The notes beneath the pieces are model-generated. The model had not been told where the DNA came from. It made no database searches and saw only the letters and a program-made list of their open reading frames with translations. A program made the position numbers and the translations under genes. From NCBI GenBank assembly GCA_029071285.1, contig JAIEAS010000277.1, positions 1-7,401 on the forward strand: DNA of 7,401 nt, written 5' to 3'. Below are positions 1-6,238 of this stretch, piece after piece (positions within the stretch are counted from its first letter, which is position 1; each line of letters starts with the position of its first letter). This DNA comes from Clostridia bacterium. GTDB taxonomy: Bacteria > Bacillota > Clostridia > Christensenellales > Borkfalkiaceae.

Positions 1-9
1 TTTCGCATT

Positions 10-2088
10 ATGACTTTAAAAGAGACAATTTCTATACAAATTACATCGAACTTCGCCTTTAAGACCGAGCACGATATTGTGAACCGCAACCCCTTTATTC
101 ACACAAAGCAGGCGCGGAAAGAAGTGAAATCCGTACTCCGCGAGCTTGAAAAAGAGGGCAGGATTATGCACGACAGAAAGGGCAGATACTGCACGCCAAA
201 GCAGGCGGGCGTATTTTCGGGTACCGTCCGCGGCAACGCGAGGGGGTTTGCCTTCGTAGAACCCGACGACGAAAAGTTCGGTCACGACTTTTTTATTCCG
301 CCCCACTCCCTTTGCGGCGCGTACGACGGCGATAAGGTACTCGCCGCACCCGTAAAGGGCACCGAGGACGAGGCTTATATAGTTGAAATAAAAGAGCGCG
401 GCAGAACTCAGATTGTCGGCGTGTTTAATATCGAAGGCGGCTTCGGCATATTGCAGCCCGACGATATTAAACTTCCCGAAGTGTCTATTCCCCTTTCCCT
501 TTCGCTGAATGCAAAGGACGGCGACAAGGTTCTCGTTGAAATTACTTCCTATCCGCAGAACCGCAACCCGTCCGGCAAGGTAATTGAAATTTTGGGTGAG
601 AGCGGAAACTTCGGCGTCGAGGTCCTTTCCATTATCCGCGCGCACGGGCTGTATTCGGAATTTCCCGAAGAAGTTATACGCGAGGCGGAGCTGTCAGCTT
701 CCCGTCCTATAAAATATGACGGCTGCAGGGATTTGCGCGATAAGCTTATTTTCACGATAGACGGCGCGGACACGCGCGACGTGGACGACGCGGTATCTTT
801 GGAATTTGCGGACGGAAAATATATTCTTGGCGTGCACATTGCGGACGTGAGCCGTTACGTCAAATACCGCTCGGTAGTAGATAACGAGGCGTACGCGCGC
901 GGAACGAGTGTGTACTTCCCCGACACCGTTTTGCCTATGCTGCCGAAGTCCCTTTCAAACGGGGCGTGTTCGTTGAACGAGGGCGAGGACAGACACGCAA
1001 TGTCCTGCGTAATGACCTTTAACGAAAACGGAAAACGGCTGGATTACGAAATTTTCCAAAGCGTGATAAACAGCCGCCACAAGATGACCTACCCCGCCGT
1101 TACCGCAATCTGCAACGGCGAAAAAGAGGCTTGCGAAAAATATCCCGACCTTGTTGAAACGGTAGGTTTAATGCAAAAACTGTGCCTTATAATGGAGAAA
1201 AACCGCGACGGCGCGGGCAGCGTAAATCTGGACGTGCGCGAGGCGAAAATCCACACCGACGAAAACGGCAAAATAGTAATTCCCGACTACGAGCGCACTA
1301 TCTCCGAACGGATTATCGAGCAGTTTATGATTTCCGCGAACGAGGCGGTTGCCGAGTTTTTAGCGAAGCGCAATATCCCCTGCCTCTACCGCATACACGA
1401 GGTTCCCTCGCGCGAAAAGGTTGAAACGCTTGTATCCTTTTTAAAGGATTTGGGAATTAACGCGAGGCTTGACGCCGACGGTACCGAGCCCGCGGATTTT
1501 CAGCGCATATTAAAAGCCGCAGAGGACAAGCCTTACTGGTCCGTGATAAACAAAGTTATGCTTCGCTGTATGCAGAAAGCGAGATACTCCGAGGAAAACC
1601 GCGGACACTTCGGGCTTGCTTCTTCCTGCTACTGCCACTTCACTTCGCCTATCCGACGCTATCCCGATTTGTTCGTTCACCGCGCCCTTAAAGAAGTTTT
1701 GCGCGGCGGCAACGGACTTAAATTCAAGGACAGCGCAAAGCAGGCGGGCATAGACTGCTCGGAGCGCGAGCGCTGCGCGGACGAAGCCGAACGCGAAGTT
1801 GACGACTTGTACAAGCTTGCATATATGGAAGAGAGAATCGGCGAAATTTACGACGCGACCGTTTCGGGTGTGACCAACTTCGGAGTGTTCTGCGAGCTTG
1901 AAAACACGGTCGAGGGCTTAATTCCCACGGAGTACCTGCCCGAGGACGACTACGAGTTTTACGGCGAGAAATTTCTGTTAAAGGGCAGAAAAAACTCTTT
2001 CCGCCTTGGCGATAAACTTAAAATACGCGTTGACGGGTGCGATTTCGGCAGAATGCGCGTGACCTTTTCTATTGCGCCCGAAAACTAA
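10..2088 (+). CDS. rnr: Ribonuclease R (3'-5' exoribonuclease, RNB family)
   Basis: Cytoplasmic processive 3'-5' exoribonuclease that degrades structured RNA, including non-stop mRNAs released by trans-translation. Visible domains, in order: a short winged-helix-like N-terminus (about 15-60), two cold-shock-type OB folds (about 67-115 and 135-196), the RNB catalytic domain (about 236-560) and a C-terminal S1 domain (about 610-690). The metal-binding aspartates appear in TIDGADTRDVDDAV as D251, D257, D259 and D260, with the same spacing as D201/D207/D209/D210 of E. coli RNase II. The HFTSPIRRYPDLFVHR motif at 543-558 carries the conserved RNA-cleavage arginine. At 692 residues it is shorter than the E. 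coli (813) and B. subtilis (about 780) proteins and lacks the lysine-rich tail of the E. coli enzyme. The ATG at 10 is the first in view, but the frame is open to base 1 and the ribosome binding site would lie largely outside the window, so the true start could be upstream. smpB follows after 18 bases, the usual Firmicutes order. Confidence 0.96.
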   Translation: MTLKETISIQITSNFAFKTEHDIVNRNPFIHTKQARKEVKSVLRELEKEGRIMHDRKGRYCTPKQAGVFSGTVRGNARGFAFVEPDDEKFGHDFFIPPHSLCGAYDGDKVLAAPVKGTEDEAYIVEIKERGRTQIVGVFNIEGGFGILQPDDIKLPEVSIPLSLSLNAKDGDKVLVEITSYPQNRNPSGKVIEILGESGNFGVEVLSIIRAHGLYSEFPEEVIREAELSASRPIKYDGCRDLRDKLIFTIDGADTRDVDDAVSLEFADGKYILGVHIADVSRYVKYRSVVDNEAYARGTSVYFPDTVLPMLPKSLSNGACSLNEGEDRHAMSCVMTFNENGKRLDYEIFQSVINSRHKMTYPAVTAICNGEKEACEKYPDLVETVGLMQKLCLIMEKNRDGAGSVNLDVREAKIHTDENGKIVIPDYERTISERIIEQFMISANEAVAEFLAKRNIPCLYRIHEVPSREKVETLVSFLKDLGINARLDADGTEPADFQRILKAAEDKPYWSVINKVMLRCMQKARYSEENRGHFGLASSCYCHFTSPIRRYPDLFVHRALKEVLRGGNGLKFKDSAKQAGIDCSERERCADEAEREVDDLYKLAYMEERIGEIYDATVSGVTNFGVFCELENTVEGLIPTEYLPEDDYEFYGEKFLLKGRKNSFRLGDKLKIRVDGCDFGRMRVTFSIAPEN

Positions 2089-2100
2089 TTGTGATATAAT
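2072..2100 (+). promoter_or_regulatory. Predicted smpB promoter with extended -10 element
   Basis: A perfect TATAAT lies at 2095-2100, preceded by TG at 2092-2093 (TGATATAAT), the extended -10 consensus. Seventeen bases upstream is TTGCGC (2072-2077), which matches three of six positions of the -35 consensus. With six bases between the -10 box and the start point, transcription would begin at 2107, the A of the smpB ATG. The element straddles the end of rnr, whose stop is at 2086-2088. Function is inferred from sequence only; AT-rich spacers can contain TATAAT by chance, but the TG extension and exact spacing favour a real promoter. Confidence 0.6.
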
Positions 2101-2106
2101 AAATTT

Positions 2107-2565
2107 ATGAAAACCATTACCTACAACAAGTACGCCACGTTTGAATATTTCATACTTGAAAAATACGAGGCGGGAATAGTTTTAGAGGGCGCGGAAGTAA
2201 AGTCGCTGCGTGCGGGCAACTGCAACCTGAAAGAAGCGTTCTGCTTTATCAGAAACGGAGAAGTTACCCTCAAAAATGCGCATATCGCGGTTTACGACAA
2301 GGCGGGCGCGTTTTCCTCAAAGGAATCGAAGCGCGACAGAAAGCTTTTGATGCATAAGTACGAAATAGATAAAATCGTGGGTAAGATAAACGAAAAAGGT
2401 TACACCCTTATACCCCTTTCGCTCTATTTCAAGGACAGCCTTGTAAAGGCGGAAATTGCGCTTTGCAAGGGCAAGCAGAGCTACGACAAAAAACGCACTA
2501 TCGCCGAACGCGACGAAAAACGCGCGTTGGAAAGACAGATAAAGGAATACAGATATAGAGGATAA
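2107..2565 (+). CDS. smpB: SsrA-binding protein SmpB
   Basis: Small cytoplasmic RNA-binding protein that binds the tRNA-like domain of tmRNA and brings it to stalled ribosomes for trans-translation. At 152 residues it has the family length. Recognisable blocks are EKYEAGIVLEGAEVKSLRAG (18-37), the NAHI segment (57-60), RDRKLLMHKYEI (76-87), GYTLIPLSLYF (98-108) and the basic C-terminal tail with KQSYDKKRTI (123-132), which occupies the mRNA channel of the ribosome in known SmpB structures. The start is fixed: an in-frame TGA lies at 2092-2094 and no other start codon falls between it and the ATG at 2107. No purine-rich Shine-Dalgarno sequence precedes the ATG, since the upstream bases are TATAATAAATTT; this fits a leaderless transcript. 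No tmRNA gene (ssrA) is seen downstream. Instead metY begins four bases after the stop. Confidence 0.97.
   Translation: MKTITYNKYATFEYFILEKYEAGIVLEGAEVKSLRAGNCNLKEAFCFIRNGEVTLKNAHIAVYDKAGAFSSKESKRDRKLLMHKYEIDKIVGKINEKGYTLIPLSLYFKDSLVKAEIALCKGKQSYDKKRTIAERDEKRALERQIKEYRYRG
2557..2561 (+). promoter_or_regulatory. Ribosome binding site of metY
   Basis: AGAGG lies eight bases before the ATG at 2570 and overlaps the last codons of smpB. It supports translation of metY from the smpB transcript and contrasts with the absence of any such site before smpB. Confidence 0.65.
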
Positions 2566-2569
2566 ATTT

Positions 2570-3844
2570 ATGGATAAAAATTATAAGTTAGACACCTTAT
2601 GCGTACAGGCGGGATATTCGCCCAAGAGCGGCGAAGCGAGAATTCCGCCCGTCGTGCAGTCCACCACTTTCGCCTACGAAAAAACTCAGGATATGGCTGA
2701 TTTGTTCGATTTGAAGAGCGACGGCTACTTCTATACCCGACTTGCCAACCCCACTGTTGCGGCGTTCGAAAATAAGGTTGCGGCTCTGGAAGGCGGCGTT
2801 TGCGGAATAGGCTGCGCCTCGGGAATGAGCGCGACAACTCTTGCCGTTCTGACGGTTGCTGGCGCGGGCGACAATATTTTAACCTCGCAGGCGGTTTACG
2901 GCGGAACGTACAATCTGTTTTCAACCACTCTGCCTAAGCTTGGCATAGAGTGCAGATTTTTCGACCCCGACGCACCCGCCGGAGAAATCGAAAAACTGAT
3001 TGACAGTAAGACAAAACTGATTTTTACGGAAACTATTGCAAACCCCTCAATTATCGTTCTGGATTTTGAAAAGATTGCGGGCATCGCAAAAAAGCACAAC
3101 CTTTTGTTTGCGGTTGACAACACCCTTGCAACCCCCGTTTTGTGCCGTCCCAGGGAATGGGGTGCAAACCTTATCGTGCACTCTTCCTCGAAATATCTCG
3201 ACGGACACGCGGCGGCGCTGGGCGGCGTAATTATCGACGCGGGAAACTTCAACTTTAAAAACAACGCGCGGTATCCGTCCTTCAACGAGCCCGACGAAAG
3301 CTATCACGGCCTCGTTTACGCGGATTTGCCGATAGCCTTCGGAACCAAGTGCCGCGCGCAGATGATACGCGATCTGGGCGCGATTATGAGCCCGCAGAAC
3401 GCGTTCATTTCATACATAGGCTGCGACACGCTGGCTCTCAGAATGGAACGGCACTCGTCCAACGCGAAAAAGGTTGCGGAATTTCTTTCCAAGCACCCCA
3501 AAATCGACTGGATACTGCACCCCTCGCTTAAAGGCAACAAATACCATAAACTTGCGGAAAAATATCTGCCCGCGGGACAGGGCGGTATGCTCAGCTTCGG
3601 AATAAAGGGCGACGTTACAAAGTGCGCGCGCTTTATGGAAGCTTTGAAGCTTATTACGCAGGAAACGCACGTAGCGGACGCAAGAAGCTGCGTTCTGCAC
3701 CCCGCTTCCACCACGCACAGACAGCTTTCGGAAGCCGACCTCGTTAAGGCGGGAGTTCCGCATAACTTAGTAAGGCTTTCCGTTGGCATAGAAAACCCCA
3801 AAGATATAATAGACGATTTAGCTCAAGCGTTGGAGAAAGTTTAA
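2570..3844 (+). CDS. metY: O-acetylhomoserine sulfhydrylase MetY (PLP-dependent)
   Basis: Cytoplasmic pyridoxal-phosphate enzyme of the Cys/Met metabolism family (cystathionine gamma-synthase fold). It makes L-homocysteine and acetate from O-acetyl-L-homoserine and sulfide. The 424-residue length fits MetY rather than the roughly 380-residue cystathionine gamma-synthases. Visible residues: Y55 and R57 in YFYTRLANPT (phosphate binding from the partner subunit), SGMSAT at 84-89, D183 in AVDNTLATP (pairs with the PLP ring nitrogen), K208 in HSSSKYLDGH (Schiff-base lysine), and R402 in VRLSVGIE (substrate carboxylate). The HPASTTHRQLS stretch (377-387) is typical of O-acetylhomoserine sulfhydrylases. 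The gene begins four bases after smpB, and its TAA overlaps the metA ATG by one base (TAATG), so it is very probably co-transcribed and translationally coupled with metA. Specificity for O-acetylhomoserine is supported by the adjacent acetyl-type MetA. A cystathionine gamma-synthase or lyase activity is less likely but cannot be excluded by sequence. Confidence 0.93.
   Translation: MDKNYKLDTLCVQAGYSPKSGEARIPPVVQSTTFAYEKTQDMADLFDLKSDGYFYTRLANPTVAAFENKVAALEGGVCGIGCASGMSATTLAVLTVAGAGDNILTSQAVYGGTYNLFSTTLPKLGIECRFFDPDAPAGEIEKLIDSKTKLIFTETIANPSIIVLDFEKIAGIAKKHNLLFAVDNTLATPVLCRPREWGANLIVHSSSKYLDGHAAALGGVIIDAGNFNFKNNARYPSFNEPDESYHGLVYADLPIAFGTKCRAQMIRDLGAIMSPQNAFISYIGCDTLALRMERHSSNAKKVAEFLSKHPKIDWILHPSLKGNKYHKLAEKYLPAGQGGMLSFGIKGDVTKCARFMEALKLITQETHVADARSCVLHPASTTHRQLSEADLVKAGVPHNLVRLSVGIENPKDIIDDLAQALEKV
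3832..3835 (+). promoter_or_regulatory. Ribosome binding site of metA
   Basis: GGAG ends eight bases before the metA ATG at 3844 and lies inside the last codons of metY. Together with the TAATG stop-start overlap it fixes the metA start and suggests translational coupling. Confidence 0.7.
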
Positions 3845-4767
3845 TGCCTATCGTTATAAACAAAGAACTTCCGGCATACAAAATTTTGACGGGCGAAAGA
3901 ATTTTCGTTATGGACTGCGAGCGAGCCGTTTCCCAGGAAATACGCCCGATTGAAATTGCCATACTCAATTTAATGCCCACGAAAGAAACGACCGAAACGC
4001 AGTTTATGCGCCTTTTATCTAACTCCCCTTTGCAAGTGAATATTACTTTGGTGCGCACCGAGTCGTACACGGCAACACACACCGACGCGGGACACCTTGA
4101 AAAATTTTACAAGTCGTTTGATGAGATTAAAAACAGCAAGTTTGACGGAATGATAATAACGGGCGCGCCCGTGGAAAATATGCCTTTCGAAAAGGTTGCT
4201 TACTGGCGCGAGCTGGAAGAAATACTGGACTGGACGAAAACCAACGTTACTTCCACCCTTTTTATCTGCTGGGGCGCGCAGGCGGCACTGCACCATTTTT
4301 ACGGCATAAAAAAGCACCCCTTAAAAAAGAAGTGCTTCGGTATTTTTGCGCACAACCGCGTCCGCGACGGCGTTCCCGAACCGCTGATGCGCGGGATTTC
4401 GGACGAGTTTCATATGCCACACTCCCGCCACACGCTGATTTACGCGAAGGACATATTGCACGCGCGCGGACTTAAAATTTTAGCGTATTCAAAACGCGCG
4501 GGGGCTTCGATAATCAAGAGCGTGGACAACCGCAGAGTGTTCGTAACAGGCCACATGGAATACGACAGATTCACCCTTAAAAACGAGTACGAACGCGACT
4601 TAGAAAAGGGGCTCGATATCGACCCGCCCGTAAACTATTTTGCGGACAAGGAAATGACCGAAGTTAAAATGAACTGGTCGTCGACAGCCAACCTCTTTTA
4701 TATGAACTGGCTGAACTACTACGTATATCAGGTTACTCCTTACGATATAAACAAAATAGAACAATAA
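3844..4767 (+). CDS. metA: Homoserine O-acetyltransferase (MetA/MetAA family)
   Basis: Cytoplasmic enzyme of the MetA family that acylates the hydroxyl of L-homoserine, the first committed step of methionine synthesis. The product is 307 residues, full length for the family (E. coli 309). Family signatures include LNLMPTKETTETQFMRLL (41-58) and the nucleophile Cys142 in ICWGAQA. The His-Glu pair lies in TGHMEYDR (H237, E239), equivalent to H235/E237 of characterised enzymes. GAPVE at 107-111 carries Glu at 111; in the family, Glu here goes with acetyl-CoA and Gly with succinyl-CoA. The predicted product is therefore O-acetylhomoserine, the substrate of the upstream metY. The gene overlaps the metY stop by one base and is followed after three bases by a terminator, so it ends the operon. 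No T-box or SAM riboswitch fits in the short gaps upstream. Confidence 0.93.
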   Translation: MPIVINKELPAYKILTGERIFVMDCERAVSQEIRPIEIAILNLMPTKETTETQFMRLLSNSPLQVNITLVRTESYTATHTDAGHLEKFYKSFDEIKNSKFDGMIITGAPVENMPFEKVAYWRELEEILDWTKTNVTSTLFICWGAQAALHHFYGIKKHPLKKKCFGIFAHNRVRDGVPEPLMRGISDEFHMPHSRHTLIYAKDILHARGLKILAYSKRAGASIIKSVDNRRVFVTGHMEYDRFTLKNEYERDLEKGLDIDPPVNYFADKEMTEVKMNWSSTANLFYMNWLNYYVYQVTPYDINKIEQ

Positions 4768-4770
4768 AAT

Positions 4771-4797
4771 AAAAACCTCTCAAATGAGAGGTTTTTT
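4771..4797. terminator. Bidirectional intrinsic terminator between convergent genes
   Basis: A stem of CCTCTC (4776-4781) pairs with GAGAGG (4786-4791) around an AAAT loop. It is flanked by an A-tract (4771-4775) and a T-tract (4792-4797) that extend the pairing. Read on either strand, this gives a GC stem followed by a U-run, so it can end both the metA transcript (stop at 4765-4767) and the convergent protease transcript (stop at 4804-4806). Confidence 0.9.
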
Positions 4798-4803
4798 ATT
4801 TTA

Positions 4804-6204
4804 TTAGCCGGTTGCTTTGAAATACGCCGAATTGTTAAATTTGATTTCGACTTCCCTTTGCATACCGAGGCGTTCGACCGTTATATACACGGTGTCGCCC
4901 TGCCGTACGGAAAACATTACGTCCCTTACGTGGTACTCGCGGGTTACGTCCAGATTTTCCTTTTCGTTGCCGTCCGAGTCGACTATGCGCACGTTTCTGA
5001 AAATATCGCCCGTCAGAAGTTTTCCGAATGCGGGGCTGTCGGTTACGTTTTTAACTTTGGTAATTTCGGTAATTACCGCAAGCCCCTTATCGCTGTCGTA
5101 CCTTGCGTAGCTGTCGGTAACCGTGGTTTCCACACCGAGGAACGCCTTGTTTACGCCCATTGAAAAATGTCCGCTGTAATCGTCGTACATAAGCTTTAAA
5201 AGGCGCTTCACGTAGCTTGCGGGCAGAACGTAGCCGAGGTTATCCGCATCCGCCTCGTCGTCCTTTGCGTTTACTATTCCCACGATTTTTCCGTCGGTGT
5301 TGAACAGTCCGCCGCCCGAGTTGCCGTGGTTTATGGGCGCGGTAGTCCTCATTACGCGATACTGCTTGGATGCGTTGCTGTTTGCGTCGGAGAGGTTGAG
5401 TGAAATAAATTCGCTGTCCTTGCTTATAACGCCGTCGGCAACGCTCATTCCTTCGCCTGCGGCGTTTCCCACCGCGTAGACGCTTTCGCCTATATAAACG
5501 TCCTCGTCGTCAGAAAAGTTTGCGGCGGTTACGTCGCTTCTTTTAATAACGTCGCTGTTGGTAACCTTTAAAAGCGCGATATCGTAGGTTACGGACGCGC
5601 CTATCACCTGCGCGTTAATTCCGAAGCCGTAGTCGTTGATTTCGCTGTAATTATCGGGGTAAGAAAAATTTGTTCCCTTTACGTCCTGACCGTACAGATA
5701 CAGCCTTACGTACTCGGAAATGTAGTTTGAATCTACAGAGGTGTCGTCGTAAACCACATGGCAGTTAGTTACGACGTACGCGTCGCCCGCGGCTTTGTCC
5801 GCCCAGAGAACCACGCCCGAGCCCGTGAAAATTTTATAAGTGTAACTGCTGAACAACCCCGAGGATTTGTATTTGAACCTTGTAAGGATTGTAACTGCCG
5901 ACATAAGCGAGCGGTTCATAGTAGCTTGCAGCGAAGCCGCCGCATCCGCCTGTGTGCCGCTGTACGAGAGATAAATTTTTAAAAACTCGTCAAAAGTCAG
6001 ACTTTCGTTGCCCTCGGTCTTTTTCAGCTCTTCGTAAGCGTCGTATATCGAAACGGAAGTTCCGTCTTTGCCGTCGCGCCCGTCAAGACCGTCCTGACCG
6101 TCCTGCCCCGCTTCTCCCACGGGACCCGAAAACAGTGTGCAGCCGCTGAAAAGCATTACCGCCGCGGCGCAGAAAGATGCGAATATAGTTAAAAATTTTT
6201 TCAT
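4804..6204 (-). CDS. Collagen-like lipoprotein with trypsin-like (HtrA/DegP type) protease and PDZ domains
   Basis: Predicted surface-anchored serine protease of 466 residues. The N-terminus has a KK basic start, a hydrophobic core and a lipobox LFSGC, with lipidation expected at Cys22. Eight uninterrupted Gly-X-Y triplets follow (27-50, from GPV to GTS). Then comes a polar, probably helical linker (about 51-95). The chymotrypsin-fold domain (about 100-345) carries a complete triad: H149 in TNCHVV, D208 in YDIALLKV and S296 in GNSGGGLF. The C-terminal region (about 355-460) resembles a PDZ domain, with AFLGVET near its start, LLTGDIF near 396-402 and QGDTVYITVERLGMQREVEI at its end, but with an enlarged middle. 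Likely roles, by analogy with HtrA proteases, are quality control or processing of exported proteins; the substrate is unknown. The ATG at 6204 has AAGGA six bases upstream. The gene lies 34 bases after the UDPGP-family gene on the same strand. The fold call is firm; the physiological role is not. Confidence 0.9.
   Translation of the reverse strand: MKKFLTIFASFCAAAVMLFSGCTLFSGPVGEAGQDGQDGLDGRDGKDGTSVSIYDAYEELKKTEGNESLTFDEFLKIYLSYSGTQADAAASLQATMNRSLMSAVTILTRFKYKSSGLFSSYTYKIFTGSGVVLWADKAAGDAYVVTNCHVVYDDTSVDSNYISEYVRLYLYGQDVKGTNFSYPDNYSEINDYGFGINAQVIGASVTYDIALLKVTNSDVIKRSDVTAANFSDDEDVYIGESVYAVGNAAGEGMSVADGVISKDSEFISLNLSDANSNASKQYRVMRTTAPINHGNSGGGLFNTDGKIVGIVNAKDDEADADNLGYVLPASYVKRLLKLMYDDYSGHFSMGVNKAFLGVETTVTDSYARYDSDKGLAVITEITKVKNVTDSPAFGKLLTGDIFRNVRIVDSDGNEKENLDVTREYHVRDVMFSVRQGDTVYITVERLGMQREVEIKFNNSAYFKATG
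6055..6126 (-). repeat. Collagen-like Gly-X-Y coding repeat (8 triplets)
   Basis: Eight consecutive nine-base units encode GPV, GEA, GQD, GQD, GLD, GRD, GKD and GTS, right after the lipidated cysteine of the protease. Five units carry Asp at the third position. On the plus strand the tract reads as degenerate repeats of CCGTC plus four bases. Such tracts can form trimeric collagen-like stalks and can change length by slippage; eight triplets is short for an autonomous triple helix. Confidence 0.9.
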
Positions 6205-6210
6205 ATAAAT

Positions 6211-6215
6211 TCCTT
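6211..6215 (-). promoter_or_regulatory. Ribosome binding site of the protease gene
   Basis: On the minus strand AAGGA lies six bases before the ATG at 6204. It supports this start, which also gives a well-formed lipoprotein signal peptide. Confidence 0.75.
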
Positions 6216-6222
6216 TTATCTG

Positions 6223-6228
6223 ATTATA
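6223..6228 (-). promoter_or_regulatory. Possible -10 box for the protease gene
   Basis: On the minus strand a perfect TATAAT lies in the 34-base gap between the two minus-strand genes and would give a leader of about 12 bases that includes the ribosome binding site. No convincing -35 hexamer is seen 16-18 bases upstream and there is no TG extension. The protease could therefore have its own promoter, be read through from the upstream gene, or both. Confidence 0.35.
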
Positions 6229-6238
6229 GCCTTATTGA

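Noticed and set aside
16..645. Long open frame on the minus strand, 209 codons, opposite the start of rnr
   Set aside because: It lies entirely antisense to the conserved RNase R cold-shock domains, its translation resembles no family I know, and it arises from the codon bias of rnr.
2566..2569. Possible tmRNA (ssrA) gene or riboswitch after smpB
   Set aside because: Only four bases separate smpB from metY, so there is no room for either.
3316..3801. Minus-strand open frame of 161 codons opposite metY
   Set aside because: It is antisense to the catalytic and C-terminal part of MetY, with no ribosome binding site or recognisable domain; a shadow frame.
3805..3810. TATAAT inside the 3' end of metY, upstream of metA
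   Set aside because: It encodes conserved-frame codons of MetY, lacks a TG extension and a -35 match, and metA is already coupled to metY by a one-base overlap and GGAG site.
4817..5163. Two overlapping plus-strand frames opposite the protease C-terminus
   Set aside because: Both are antisense to the PDZ-like region and lie downstream of a terminator, without recognisable protein features.
6055..6126. Degenerate nine-base repeats considered as a CRISPR or tandem DNA repeat
   Set aside because: The units are in frame and encode Gly-X-Y triplets of the lipoprotein; there are no spacers or conserved direct repeats.
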